NCBI RefSeq assembly: GCF_038443705.2
Contig: NZ_CP151767.2
Location: forward strand, 930,001 to 994,000
DNA: 64,000 nt
Source of the DNA: Yoonia sp. SS1-5
GTDB taxonomy: Bacteria > Pseudomonadota > Alphaproteobacteria > Rhodobacterales > Rhodobacteraceae
Direction: 5' to 3'
The stretch's first letter is position 1; each line of letters opens with the position of its first letter. Shown here one piece after another: positions 36,329-45,130 of this stretch. Below the pieces are notes generated by a model, which saw nothing but the letters and a program-made list of their open reading frames with translations, was not told the origin of the DNA and did no database searches. A program made the translations under genes and the position numbers.

Positions 36329-37572
36329 TCAATGCGCCACCCCCGCAGCCACGCTTTCGTCGATGAACTTGCCTTCGCGAAAGCGGAACATGCTGAATTC
36401 GTCGGTCAACGGGGATTGCCCCTTGGCGATCAGCTCTGCCATCGCCCAGCCAGAGCCGGGGATCGCCTTGAAACCACCCGTGCCCCAGCCGCAATTGACA
36501 AAAACACCGCCGACCGGCGTCTTTGACAGGATCGGGGACCGGTCGCCGGTCACATCGACGATCCCCCCCATTGGCGCAACATCTTCAGCCGGGACAGCAT
36601 TGGAAATGTCTCGACCAGCGCGCGCACGGTTTCCTCGACATGATGGAACGACCCGCGCTGCGTGTAATTGTTGTGGCTGTCGGTACCGCCCCCGATCACC
36701 ATTTCGCCCTTGTCGGACTGGGATAGATACCCGTGTACCGTATTCGCCATCACGACCACATCCATGCATGGTTTGATCGGCTCTGACACCAGCGCCTGCA
36801 AGGGCACGGATTCAAGCGGCAACCGAAACCCGGCCATCTGTGCCAGCACGCCCGAATGGCCGGCCACCACCAACCCAAGCTTGTCGCAATCAATCGGCCC
36901 TTGGCTGGTCTCAACCCCAACCACCTGATCCCCGTCCCGGCGCACGCCCACGACTTCACATTGCTGGATAATGTCCATGCCCATGTCAGAGCAGGCCCGG
37001 GCCAAGCCCCAGGCCACGGCGTCGTGCCGGGCCGTGCCCCCCCGCGCCTGCCACAGGCCGCCCAGCACCGGATAGCGCGGCCCGTCAATATTCATGATGG
37101 GGCATAATTCCTTGACCCGTTGCGGGCCAATCCATTCGGTTTTCACCCCTTGCAGCGCATTGGCCTGGGCCGTGCGTTGATACCCCCGGATTTCATGCTG
37201 TGTCTGTGCCAGCATGATCACCCCGCGGGGGCTGAACATGATATTGTAGTTCAGGTCCTGACTTAGGGTCTCGTACAGGCTGCGGGATTTTTCGTAGATC
37301 GCAGCCGACGGATCCTGCAGATAATTTGACCGGATGATTGTCGTGTTGCGCCCGGTATTACCGCCGCCCAGCCAGCCCTTTTCAAGGATAGCAACATTGG
37401 TGATCCCGAAATTCTTGCCCAGATAGTAGGCCGTCGCCAGACCGTGCCCGCCTGCGCCCACGATGACGACATCATACCTGGCCTTGGGCGCGCGTTTCGC
37501 CCACGCCCTTTCCCAACCGGTATGATTGCGCATGGCCTCTCTGGCGATGGCAAAGGCGGAATAGGTTTTCAT
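36329..37572 (-). pseudogene. soxB: Sarcosine oxidase beta subunit, single-base frameshift
   Basis: The FAD/FMN subunit that oxidises sarcosine. From the ATG at 37572 the frame shows the FAD motif YDVVIVGAGGHGLATAYYLG near residue 35 and RHDAVAWG near residue 175, with the histidine that carries covalent FMN. After RLKMLRQWGG the frame ends at a TGA (GSSM-stop), but the homologous C-terminus (GGIVDVTGDRSPILSKTPVG to residue ~414) continues in another frame. The break is in a run of seven G (36551-36557, seven C on the plus strand); eight would restore the frame. Either a real inactivating mutation or a homopolymer sequencing error. All other soxBDAG parts are intact. Confidence 0.85.
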
Positions 37573-37767
37573 GCGCGGGCGTCTCCTGCCGGGGCCGTGT
37601 TGACCGCTTTGTTTTGGACCGAACCGGACATGGCTTGGATGCTCGCAGCGGCGTCTGTCGGACATTTTACGACATGTGTTCGACCGCATAAAAGCCGTCT
37701 TGTCACAGGGGCTTTCCATAGCACAACTGCATCATTAGGTAAGGCCCTGGGAAGGGAACCGGTCTGA

Positions 37768-38961
37768 ATGCTTTTTTGGGTAGTGTGTAGTGTCATGACG
37801 CTGGTCGTCGCCGCAATTGTGGTGACCCCCTTGTTGCGCCCGGGGCAACCGGTTTCCGATGGGACAGATATTGAAATCTACCGCGCGCAACTTGCCGAGA
37901 TTGATCGCGACGTGGCCCGCGCATTGCTGGCCCCCGAAGAGGCCGAAACCGCCCGGGCAGAAGTGGCCCGCAGGCTGCTGGCCGCAAGCAAGACTGTCGC
38001 GGCACCGCAGCTTGCAGGCCGGTCCCGGGGATTGTCCATCGCGCTTGTGGGCTGCATCGGGCTGATCGCGGTTGGCACATACTGGCAGATTGGCGCCCCG
38101 GGCTACGGGGACCTGCCGCTCGCGGACCGATTGGCGACAAGTGCCGCGATCCGGGCGGACCGGCCGGATCAGATCGCGTTAGAGGCTGCGGCCCCGCCTG
38201 TTCCGCCTGTCGACGTGCCCGATGAATATCGCGAGGCCGTCGCACAATTGCGCATCATCGCCCCGACCCGTCCGGACGATCTGCAGGCATGGGAATTGCT
38301 GGTCATACATGAAACCGAGCTGCGCAATTTCGCCAGCGCCGCCCGCGCACAGGCGCAGGTGATCCAGATAAAGGGGGCGCCGGCCGAGATTGCCGATCAG
38401 GCCCTGCAACTTGACCTGATGGTGTCCGCCAGCGGCGGGCTGATCTCGCCCGAAGCCGAGGCCCTGGCCCGCCAGATGCTCGCCACCGATCCGGCGCATC
38501 CGACCGCACGGTTCTATCTGGGTGTTCTGTTTGACCAGACAGATCGCCCGGATCTGGCATATCGGTTCTGGCGCGAGATGGCCGAAACCGGTGATCCGGA
38601 GACGTTTCATGTGGCCCGCGCCCGGGCGATGATCGAAAGTGCGGCCTTCCGGGCCGGGATTGACTACACGCTGCCAACTGCGCGTGGCCCGTCCCTGCAG
38701 GATATCGAGACAGCGCAGGACATGACCCCACAGGACCGCGAAACAATGATCGGGAATATGGTTGCCGGCCTTGCGGATCGCTTGGCAAATGAGGGCGGAA
38801 CCGCCGCTGACTGGGCGCGGCTTATCCGGGCATATGGGGTTCTGGGCGACCGCGACAATGCGCAAATGGTCTGGACCGAGGCGAAGGACGTGTTCGGCGC
38901 CCGCGAGGAGGCCATAGCAATCCTGACGGAAGCCGCGCAGGCAGCGGGGCTTTTGGAATGA
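37768..38961 (+). CDS. ccmI: c-type cytochrome biogenesis protein CcmI
   Basis: A 397-residue membrane protein that holds apocytochrome c for haem ligation by CcmF. Two N-terminal spans (about residues 1-20 and 93-110) flank a cytoplasmic loop with [20 protein letters not shown], the CcmI signature, and the C-terminal periplasmic part (residues 115-397) is helical, TPR-like. It lies apart from ccmABCDG, as is common in Rhodobacterales. It ends in an ATGA overlap with ruvX. The intergenic region to soxB (37573-37767) must hold its promoter. Confidence 0.9.
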   Translation: MLFWVVCSVMTLVVAAIVVTPLLRPGQPVSDGTDIEIYRAQLAEIDRDVARALLAPEEAETARAEVARRLLAASKTVAAPQLAGRSRGLSIALVGCIGLIAVGTYWQIGAPGYGDLPLADRLATSAAIRADRPDQIALEAAAPPVPPVDVPDEYREAVAQLRIIAPTRPDDLQAWELLVIHETELRNFASAARAQAQVIQIKGAPAEIADQALQLDLMVSASGGLISPEAEALARQMLATDPAHPTARFYLGVLFDQTDRPDLAYRFWREMAETGDPETFHVARARAMIESAAFRAGIDYTLPTARGPSLQDIETAQDMTPQDRETMIGNMVAGLADRLANEGGTAADWARLIRAYGVLGDRDNAQMVWTEAKDVFGAREEAIAILTEAAQAAGLLE

Positions 38962-39434
38962 TCTGCGAAACGCCTCAGGCGTTCCGGGCCGCCCTGCCGG
39001 AAACTGGTGCAATTGCAGGGCTTGATCTTGGAACGGTCACGCTTGGGGTTGCGGTGTCTGATAGCATGCGCGCCATCGCGACGCCGTTGCAGACGATCAA
39101 GCGCAAGAAATTCGGTGTGGATGCAGGCAAGCTGCTGGAACTGACAAGCGCCCGTTTGATCCAGGGGCTGGTTCTGGGGCTGCCGCGCAATATGGACGGG
39201 TCCGAAGGGCCGCGATGTCAAGCCACGCGGGCCTTTGCGCGTAATCTCGAAAAACTCACGCCGCTGCCAATCGCCTTCTGGGACGAACGGCTGTCAACGG
39301 TCGCCGCCGAACGCGCCCTGCTGGAGGCCGATACGTCACGCCGGAAACGCGCAGATCTGATCGACCACGTGGCCGCGGGATATATCCTGCAAGGGATGCT
39401 TGATCGGCTTGCACATATGAAGGACGCAGGATGA
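38958..39434 (+). CDS. ruvX: Holliday junction resolvase-like protein RuvX (YqgF)
   Basis: A 158-residue RNase H-fold protein. The first acidic site is [19 protein letters not shown], the middle element is [14 protein letters not shown] and the C-terminal acidic region is [18 protein letters not shown]. YqgF proteins process the 5' end of pre-16S rRNA in E. coli and were first proposed as Holliday junction resolvases. Start and stop both overlap neighbours by ATGA, so ccmI-ruvX-DUF1289 is one coupled unit. Confidence 0.92.
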   Translation: MICETPQAFRAALPETGAIAGLDLGTVTLGVAVSDSMRAIATPLQTIKRKKFGVDAGKLLELTSARLIQGLVLGLPRNMDGSEGPRCQATRAFARNLEKLTPLPIAFWDERLSTVAAERALLEADTSRRKRADLIDHVAAGYILQGMLDRLAHMKDAG

Positions 39435-39682
39435 ACAAACCCGTTGACACCGACGCCATCTGGCAACGCGATGAGATTGAAAGTCCCTGTGTGAAGATAT
39501 GCGTTATTCATCCGCAAAGCCGTCTATGCGCAGGCTGCCTGCGCAGCATTGATGAGATCGGCGGATGGTCACGGATGAGCCCGGATCAACGCCGAGAGGT
39601 GATAGATGCACTTCCCGATCGGAAAGGTCTGGTCAGCAAACGGCGCGGTGGACGCGCGGGCCGAAAAGGACAGGCATCGTAA
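39431..39682 (+). CDS. DUF1289 family small cysteine-rich protein
   Basis: An 83-residue protein with the DUF1289 cysteine pattern [20 protein letters not shown] near residue 17, two CxxxC/CxxC pairs likely to bind a metal, followed by [20 protein letters not shown] and a basic tail. The function is unknown. Its ATG overlaps the ruvX stop. The palindrome after the stop could end the transcript. Confidence 0.85.
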   Translation: MNKPVDTDAIWQRDEIESPCVKICVIHPQSRLCAGCLRSIDEIGGWSRMSPDQRREVIDALPDRKGLVSKRRGGRAGRKGQAS

Positions 39683-39700
39683 GATGGATTTAAATCCATC
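39683..39700. terminator. TTTAAA-centred palindrome between convergent genes
   Basis: GATGGATTTAAATCCATC is a perfect 18-base palindrome sitting directly after the DUF1289 stop and 8 bases beyond the end of the convergent ABC ATPase gene. It could work as a bidirectional hairpin terminator, although the loop would be tight and no U run follows on either strand. Confidence 0.4.
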
Positions 39701-39708
39701 CTACGCCC

Positions 39709-40779
39709 TCAGCGTCTGGGGAAAACGAAGCAGCGATCGCGCCGGATCATGATCCACAATGCGGTCCCGGCCTGCGGCAGGAACACAGACGGGACAGAGG
39801 CGCGCAGCATTGACCCGTCAAAATCCATGCGAAATTCCACAAGACTGACTGCCCCCATAAAGCGGGCCCGCTGCACCACGCCGCGCGCTGCGGTTCCATC
39901 CTGCGCCGTCGGGTTCGGCCCACGCCCCTGGCGGTCAAAGTCGATCTTGAGGTGCTGTGGTCGGATCACGATATCCACCTCCGTGCCGTCAGCCACCCCG
40001 GGTGCAAGGAATTGCCCAAAGGGCGTATCCGTCAATGCCCCTTCAACCTTACCCCGTATCACATTTATATCACTGAAAAAACTTGCTGCATCCAGATCAG
40101 TTGGGGCGTTGTAGATATTGTAGGGCGCACCGCGCTGGACGATCCGACCGTCCCGCATCAATGCGATTTCATCGGCCATCCGCATGGCCTCCCCCGGCTC
40201 GTGCGTGACCAACAGCACTGCCGTGCCTTCGCTTTTCAGGACATCCAGCGTTTCATCGCGAATATCATCCCGTAGGCGATCGTCCAGCCCCGAAAACGGC
40301 TCGTCCATCAACATGATCTTGGGCCGCGGCGCCAACGCACGTGCAAGTGCGACGCGCTGTTGCTCACCTCCGGACAACTGATGCGGATAATCGTCGCGGT
40401 AGCGCGACATCCCCACCTTGGCCAATAGTCCCGCAACGCGCTGATCCCGGTCTCGCCCTGCCAGCCCGAAGGCCACATTCTGGCGGACCGTCAGATGCGG
40501 GAATAGCGCAAAATCCTGAAACATCAGCCCAATTGACCTGTCCTCAGGCGGTTTGCGGGTCACGGTGTCGCACACAAGTTCGCCGTCGACATGAATAGTC
40601 CCGCTATCCTGCATCTCGACCCCTGCGATAATCCGCAGGGTCGTTGACTTGCCGCACCCAGACGGCCCTAGCAAGCATGTCACCTGCCCGGGCATCACCG
40701 TCAGGTCAACATCGTCGACCACACGACGACCGGCAAACTGCTTGACGATATTGCGGATCTCCAGTCGGGGAGTATTCAT
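39709..40779 (-). CDS. ABC transporter ATPase, FbpC/PotA-like, orphan
   Basis: A 356-residue ATPase of the ferric iron/polyamine/sugar importer type. Walker A is LGPSGCGKSTTLRIIAG near residue 37, the signature is LSGGEQQRVALARALA near residue 135, and Walker B is IMLMDEPFSGLDD. A C-terminal TOBE-like domain (residues ~240-356) has IVIRPQHLKIDFDRQGRG. No permease or binding-protein genes are nearby, so its partners are unknown. Iron(III), thiamine or spermidine are the usual substrates of this group. Confidence 0.85.
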   Translation of the reverse strand: MNTPRLEIRNIVKQFAGRRVVDDVDLTVMPGQVTCLLGPSGCGKSTTLRIIAGVEMQDSGTIHVDGELVCDTVTRKPPEDRSIGLMFQDFALFPHLTVRQNVAFGLAGRDRDQRVAGLLAKVGMSRYRDDYPHQLSGGEQQRVALARALAPRPKIMLMDEPFSGLDDRLRDDIRDETLDVLKSEGTAVLLVTHEPGEAMRMADEIALMRDGRIVQRGAPYNIYNAPTDLDAASFFSDINVIRGKVEGALTDTPFGQFLAPGVADGTEVDIVIRPQHLKIDFDRQGRGPNPTAQDGTAARGVVQRARFMGAVSLVEFRMDFDGSMLRASVPSVFLPQAGTALWIMIRRDRCFVFPRR

Positions 40780-40851
40780 CGGCGCGGGGCAATCCCTGAG
40801 TCATTTCATTGGGTGTTGCGCACCTAACAAGCCAGCCGCGCAGGGGCAAGT

Positions 40852-41970
40852 TCAATGCAATGCAAAGGGCGTGGAGGCGATGATCCGGCCATTAACCTGC
40901 AGATGAAGCACATGCGCACCGGGATAAAGTTTGAAGGTCGTCGCAGTGTCCTTGAAATGATGCCGCTTGTTCAGGCTGATCAGCTGGCCTGCTTTGGCCT
41001 TTAGCACCTTCATCTTGAACACCTTCGGCGCGGTCTTCCCATTTGCCTTCATGAAATCAACCACATAGTCAACAATAAGCGGCGCATCATCCTGGCAGAT
41101 GAAAGACACTGCGATCTCGGCCGTATCACCACGGGTCAGATCGGTGGGGGTCATCGACAACTGAATATCCGCCAGGGGCAGATCCTGCCGATATCCCAGA
41201 TGTGCCATGGTCGCGGGATGCCCGGCCTTGATCAGGCCGCGCAATGCGTGGCGCTGCATCCAATCCAATTCTTTGTCGGCTTGCAGACCCTTTGACTGCC
41301 AGTCAGCCAACCGATCAAGAACGGCGTCAGGGTTCTTTTTGGTGATGTCATTGAGATGATTGGCCACGGACCGGGTCACAAAACGGGTCGGATCCGCATG
41401 CAGGCGATCCAGCAGCGGCAAAGTCTGCGCCTCTGTCAGCCCGACATTCTGACCCCATGGCAATCGCGGGCGGGTCCCCTCACTGACCAATCGGCGCACA
41501 TGGTAGTGATCATGTGCCAGCCAGTCCTGCATCCGCTCTAGCGTTTCACCCTGCCAGCGGTTGAGAAATGCGCGAATAGAGAATTCCATGGAAAAGCGCT
41601 GGGTAAGGGCTTCGAGCAAATCCAGACTGCGGTCGCGATGATGTTCCAGACCATGCGCTTCGACAAAGACGCCCAGCGGAGCATAGATGAAATGGCCAAA
41701 ATCATCATCGGTCCGGGTGGGATCAAGCGGCGGGGGCAAAGCCCCTTCAATGGCCGCAGCGGCGGCGGTAAAATCATCGGGAAGGTAGCGCCCCAAAACC
41801 TCGGCGATCAGATTGATCCGCGCCTTCAATTCCAAGGGCGCAAGTGCGGCCATCACATCCGCCACAAAAGGTGCCGCGTCAAAGACCCCTGCGGCCTCAA
41901 AATGACCGGCAAGCCGCCCGATAGTGTCGGCATTGAACAGGTCGTCCTTCAGGCTGAATTTTTCGGCCAT
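40852..41970 (-). CDS. AlkD-like DNA alkylation repair protein
   Basis: A 372-residue all-helical HEAT-repeat protein of the DNA alkylation repair group (COG4335-like). Family features are RFSMEFSIRAFLNRWQGETL near residue 128, the segment HVRRLVSEGTRPRLPWG near residue 158, and VTRSVANHLNDITKKNP near residue 200. The C-terminal third (MTPTDLTRGDTAEIAVSFIC to the end) is beta-rich and may be a separate domain. AlkD enzymes remove 3- and 7-alkyl purines; whether this relative keeps that activity is uncertain. Confidence 0.82.
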   Translation of the reverse strand: MAEKFSLKDDLFNADTIGRLAGHFEAAGVFDAAPFVADVMAALAPLELKARINLIAEVLGRYLPDDFTAAAAAIEGALPPPLDPTRTDDDFGHFIYAPLGVFVEAHGLEHHRDRSLDLLEALTQRFSMEFSIRAFLNRWQGETLERMQDWLAHDHYHVRRLVSEGTRPRLPWGQNVGLTEAQTLPLLDRLHADPTRFVTRSVANHLNDITKKNPDAVLDRLADWQSKGLQADKELDWMQRHALRGLIKAGHPATMAHLGYRQDLPLADIQLSMTPTDLTRGDTAEIAVSFICQDDAPLIVDYVVDFMKANGKTAPKVFKMKVLKAKAGQLISLNKRHHFKDTATTFKLYPGAHVLHLQVNGRIIASTPFALH

Positions 41971-41973
41971 CGG

Positions 41974-42753
41974 TCAGATCGTGGCGTTAATGGCGCCGCC
42001 ATCAAGCACGATGTTCTGGCCCACGATGAACCCCGCATGCTGCGAACACAAAAACGCGCAGGTCGCGCCAAATTCGGCAGCGGTGCCATAACGGCGGGCT
42101 GGAATTGTCGCTTCGCGTTGCGCTTTTGCCGCAGCCAGATCAATACCTTGTGATTTTGACACGGCCGTATCGAGGCTGACGGCCCGATCAGTCGCATGGA
42201 TACCTGGCAACATGTTGTTGACGATTACGCCATGCTGGGCCACCTGACGCGCGGTTCCGGCGACAAAACCGGTCAGTCCCGCACGCGCGGCGTTCGACAG
42301 GCCCAATTGCGGAATAGGCGCTTTCACAGAGCCTGACGTGATGTTCACGACCCGTCCCCACCCGCGGTCAATCATCCCGGGCATCAGTGCGGTCATCAAT
42401 GCAATTGGCGCCAGCATATTGGCATCAAGTGCTGCAATATAATCATCCCGGTCCCAGTCAGACCAGACGCCGGGCGGCGGACCGCCTGCGTTATTGACAA
42501 GAATATCAACACCTTGCGCCGCATCCAACAAGGCAGTGCGACCATCCTGGGTCGATACGTCTGCCGCAACTGCAACAACCGAGACACCGTATGTGTCGCG
42601 CAGCGCCGCCGCTGTGGCCTCAAGCGCCTCTGCACCACGTGCGTTCAGCACCAGATCAACGCCGGCCTCGGCCAGCGCCTCGGCACAGCCCCGGCCTAAC
42701 CCCTTGGATGAAGCACAAACCAGTGCCTTCTTGCCTGCTATTCCCAGATCCAT
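41974..42753 (-). CDS. SDR-family oxidoreductase with altered active site
   Basis: A 259-residue short-chain dehydrogenase/reductase. The cofactor loop is degenerate, ALVCASSKGLGRGCAEAL, the NNAG element is VNNAGG, and the catalytic serine sits in VVNITSGSVKAPIPQL. The usual Tyr-x3-Lys appears as Ser-x3-Arg in GLSNAARAGLTGF, so classical catalysis is doubtful. A subgroup of FabG-like proteins shares this. It begins 3 bases after the AlkD-like gene ends on the same strand, in that the AlkD-like gene follows. The start at 42753 is preferred to an upstream ATG. Confidence 0.82.
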   Translation of the reverse strand: MDLGIAGKKALVCASSKGLGRGCAEALAEAGVDLVLNARGAEALEATAAALRDTYGVSVVAVAADVSTQDGRTALLDAAQGVDILVNNAGGPPPGVWSDWDRDDYIAALDANMLAPIALMTALMPGMIDRGWGRVVNITSGSVKAPIPQLGLSNAARAGLTGFVAGTARQVAQHGVIVNNMLPGIHATDRAVSLDTAVSKSQGIDLAAAKAQREATIPARRYGTAAEFGATCAFLCSQHAGFIVGQNIVLDGGAINATI

Positions 42754-42888
42754 CCGATCCCCCTGTCGCAAGTTACGTCGTTATCTTCGACCTAACATCC
42801 TCTGCACCCACCGGCAATGTGGCCAAATTATGGGCGACAAGACTGTCCTTTTTGATAGCTGGGATATTAACCAATTGCCTGTAAGCCT

Positions 42889-43884
42889 ATGCGCATGATG
42901 GAAAAGATACGCGATCTTTCTGCATTCCGGGCACGTGATTTTTGCGTGACCGATGGCGTGGCGTTGGGCGAATGCCTGTCAATGCCGGGCGGTGTGGTGC
43001 TTGATGATGTCTATCAACTGTCGCACCGGTCCCAGCCGATACCGTTGCGCCACAACACGGCGACCGACGCAATCAGCGACCATTTGGGGCGGGATTTGAC
43101 GGCAGCGGGGCGCATGGCACTGCTTGCCCCTGATGGCAGCGTGCAGAATGTCATTATCTTGTCAGCACCCGACGGTCAGCCAGCCGATGCCGGTTATCTT
43201 TATCCAATCGACGGTTTTTTGCCCGGTCGGCCCTACCGTCTGATCAGCGTCGATATTGGTTGCGCACGCCAGGATATGTCTCGTGCATTGCTGGCGGCTT
43301 TTGGCCCCGATGTGCCGATCCGCATGGGCGATGGCCAGACAAAACCGGCAGGACTTTTGCGGCAGGGCGATCACATCATGACCCGGAAAAGCGGGCCACA
43401 ACCGATCACCTGGATAGACCGTACCCATTGTCGCGCCCGCGATGCCTATGCACCGGTCGAGATTGGACCCGGGGCCGCTGGCAATGATGATAAGTTGATA
43501 TTACGCCCCGATCATCGGCTGTTTCTGCGCCGCGCGCCGCGGGGGTTTGGCGCCAAGACCGGTCAGGTACTCGCAAAGGCCCGCCAACTGGTAAACGGAA
43601 CTACCATCCGCCAACGGCAGACGGGCTTTGTCGATTACGTGCAGCTTCAGCTTGCGACGCCTTGCGATATTTCTGCAGCCAGCCTGTGGGTCGAATCGCA
43701 TGTGGTCGATCCGCGCGCATGGCACAACACGGTGGCCCCCGCACCGGACGCCCTGCCAAGAATGGCAACACTCAGTGGTCAGGGTGCGTCCCCAACAAAG
43801 GTGCCGTCGAAAATCGCAACACCATCTGGCCCAGTCACATCGCCGAATATAACACCGGCAGTGGCATCCGCGTTGCGCCCGTAA
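42889..43884 (+). CDS. Hint-domain protein
   Basis: A 331-residue protein of the Rhodobacterales Hint family. The N-terminal part (SAFRARDFCVTDGVALGE) precedes a degenerate Hint (intein/hedgehog-like) core: GLLRQGDHIMTRKSGPQPIT, then HRLFLRRAPRGF near residue 210. The nucleophilic Cys that begins an active Hint is not seen (PDVPIRMGDGQ instead). The C-terminal 35 residues overlap the lipoprotein gene on the other strand by 106 bases and are low complexity, so the stop may have moved. The function is unknown. Confidence 0.75.
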   Translation: MRMMEKIRDLSAFRARDFCVTDGVALGECLSMPGGVVLDDVYQLSHRSQPIPLRHNTATDAISDHLGRDLTAAGRMALLAPDGSVQNVIILSAPDGQPADAGYLYPIDGFLPGRPYRLISVDIGCARQDMSRALLAAFGPDVPIRMGDGQTKPAGLLRQGDHIMTRKSGPQPITWIDRTHCRARDAYAPVEIGPGAAGNDDKLILRPDHRLFLRRAPRGFGAKTGQVLAKARQLVNGTTIRQRQTGFVDYVQLQLATPCDISAASLWVESHVVDPRAWHNTVAPAPDALPRMATLSGQGASPTKVPSKIATPSGPVTSPNITPAVASALRP

Positions 43885-44363
43885 AAATCGCCCGCGATGC
43901 CCCCGGTGACCACGTAATCCTGCCCCGCGTTTTGCAAATCCCCGCTGACATCTGCACTAAACTGAAATTCAGTGTCCGGATCTGCATCGCGTAACAAACG
44001 GCTGTCTTCAAGCGTCAGGCTGCCTGCAACCGCGCCCGCGTTGTTCTGCAATGCGTCGATCACGCCCTCAACCGGTGCAACACCCCCCGCAAAATCCACG
44101 CGCAACTGTAAATCACCAATATGGGTCAGCGGCGCGCCCCCAGACCCCCACGGCAATCCCAGGCGGACCATGCCTTGATAAGTCACCACCCCTTGCGTGG
44201 GCAATTGCGGACCGGGTGTAACATCGCCCCCCGCTATCTGCACAAAGCGCGCGTCAAAGCTGGTCAACTGCGCGGGAAATGAGGCGGTCTCACCGCCGCC
44301 CCCGCCGCAGGCCGCCAAAAGAGGCACCGTGATGATATATCGAAAGAAGTTGCGCCCGGGCAT
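43779..44363 (-). CDS. TbpB-like beta-barrel lipoprotein, copy 2
   Basis: A 194-residue predicted lipoprotein: signal peptide MPGRNFFRYIITVPLLAAC with lipobox LLAAC, a glycine-rich linker, then a beta-rich domain ending IAGDFYGRNADATAGVIF, the transferrin-binding-protein (TbpB) C-lobe pattern. Related lipoproteins in Neisseria bind transferrin or haemoglobin; marine relatives have no assigned ligand. The next lipoprotein gene lies 34 bases upstream on the same strand. The last 106 bases overlap the Hint gene. Confidence 0.75.
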   Translation of the reverse strand: MPGRNFFRYIITVPLLAACGGGGGETASFPAQLTSFDARFVQIAGGDVTPGPQLPTQGVVTYQGMVRLGLPWGSGGAPLTHIGDLQLRVDFAGGVAPVEGVIDALQNNAGAVAGSLTLEDSRLLRDADPDTEFQFSADVSGDLQNAGQDYVVTGGIAGDFYGRNADATAGVIFGDVTGPDGVAIFDGTFVGDAP

Positions 44364-44397
44364 GGCGCGAGCGTCGGGCCTTTCGCTTAAAAGATGG

Positions 44398-45021
44398 TTA
44401 ATCGTCGCCGGTCGCCTCGGCGATGATGGCCAATAAACCGGTTCGTTGGCCCGCATTTGTGGCAATCGCAGCCTCTAAATCAATGCCCGCCAAGGCGTTT
44501 GCATCCGGTCCGAGCACATCACCGGCGATCTGGCCATCAACCGCGATTGTCTGCTGCGTCGAGGTCAGCGCCCCGGCGTAGTCTATCTGCCACGTATTCG
44601 GCCCATCGGCGCCAACCACGCCGTCACGCAACAAAATCTGACCATCATAGTCGCGCAGCACACCGTCTGTACCGGTACCAAAGGCATTATCAAGAACACC
44701 CGACCCGGTCGCGGCACCAAAATCGACATTCAGGCGAGCATCCCCCGCAATCACAGATGCGGCCGGGGTCGTTTCGACACGTAATGTAAATGAGCCCGCA
44801 AACGTCACCTCACCCGTGGTTGGCATATCCACGACCGGTGTCGGTGACATGCCAACCACGCCCGCGCCCGGGTCCCCCACGACCCGGATGCGTTGGCTTT
44901 CATAGATATCAATCCGGGCGAGCCGCGGATCAATCCCGCTACCCGGGCTGCCGCCGTCGCCGCCCCCACCGCCACCACACGCGGTCAAAAGCAGCGACGC
45001 GACCAAAAGCCATCGCGTCAT
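44398..45021 (-). CDS. TbpB-like lipoprotein, copy 1
   Basis: A 207-residue predicted lipoprotein with signal peptide MTRWLLVASLLLTAC and a Gly-rich linker (GGGGGGDGGSPGSG). The body has beta-rich segments similar to its neighbour, such as DARLNVDFGAATGSGVLDNA and VDGQIAGDVLGPDANALAGI. The ATG at 45021, with AAGGGTG upstream, is used instead of the GTG nine bases before. It forms a pair with the gene at 43779-44363; both are probably one operon. Confidence 0.72.
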   Translation of the reverse strand: MTRWLLVASLLLTACGGGGGGDGGSPGSGIDPRLARIDIYESQRIRVVGDPGAGVVGMSPTPVVDMPTTGEVTFAGSFTLRVETTPAASVIAGDARLNVDFGAATGSGVLDNAFGTGTDGVLRDYDGQILLRDGVVGADGPNTWQIDYAGALTSTQQTIAVDGQIAGDVLGPDANALAGIDLEAAIATNAGQRTGLLAIIAEATGDD

Positions 45022-45130
45022 TCCAATCACCCTTAAGCTCCCCTTGCACAGGGATATCCGAAAATACCAAAGCTTCCGTTAAGGGCGGCACCGCATTGCC
45101 CTTTTCCGACCAAGCGCATAAAGCGATGCC

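Noticed and set aside
45081..45105. AAGGGC-N11-GCCCTT hairpin followed by TT upstream of prfC
   Set aside because: The stem has only six pairs and the U run is too short for a confident terminator; it may be part of the leader.
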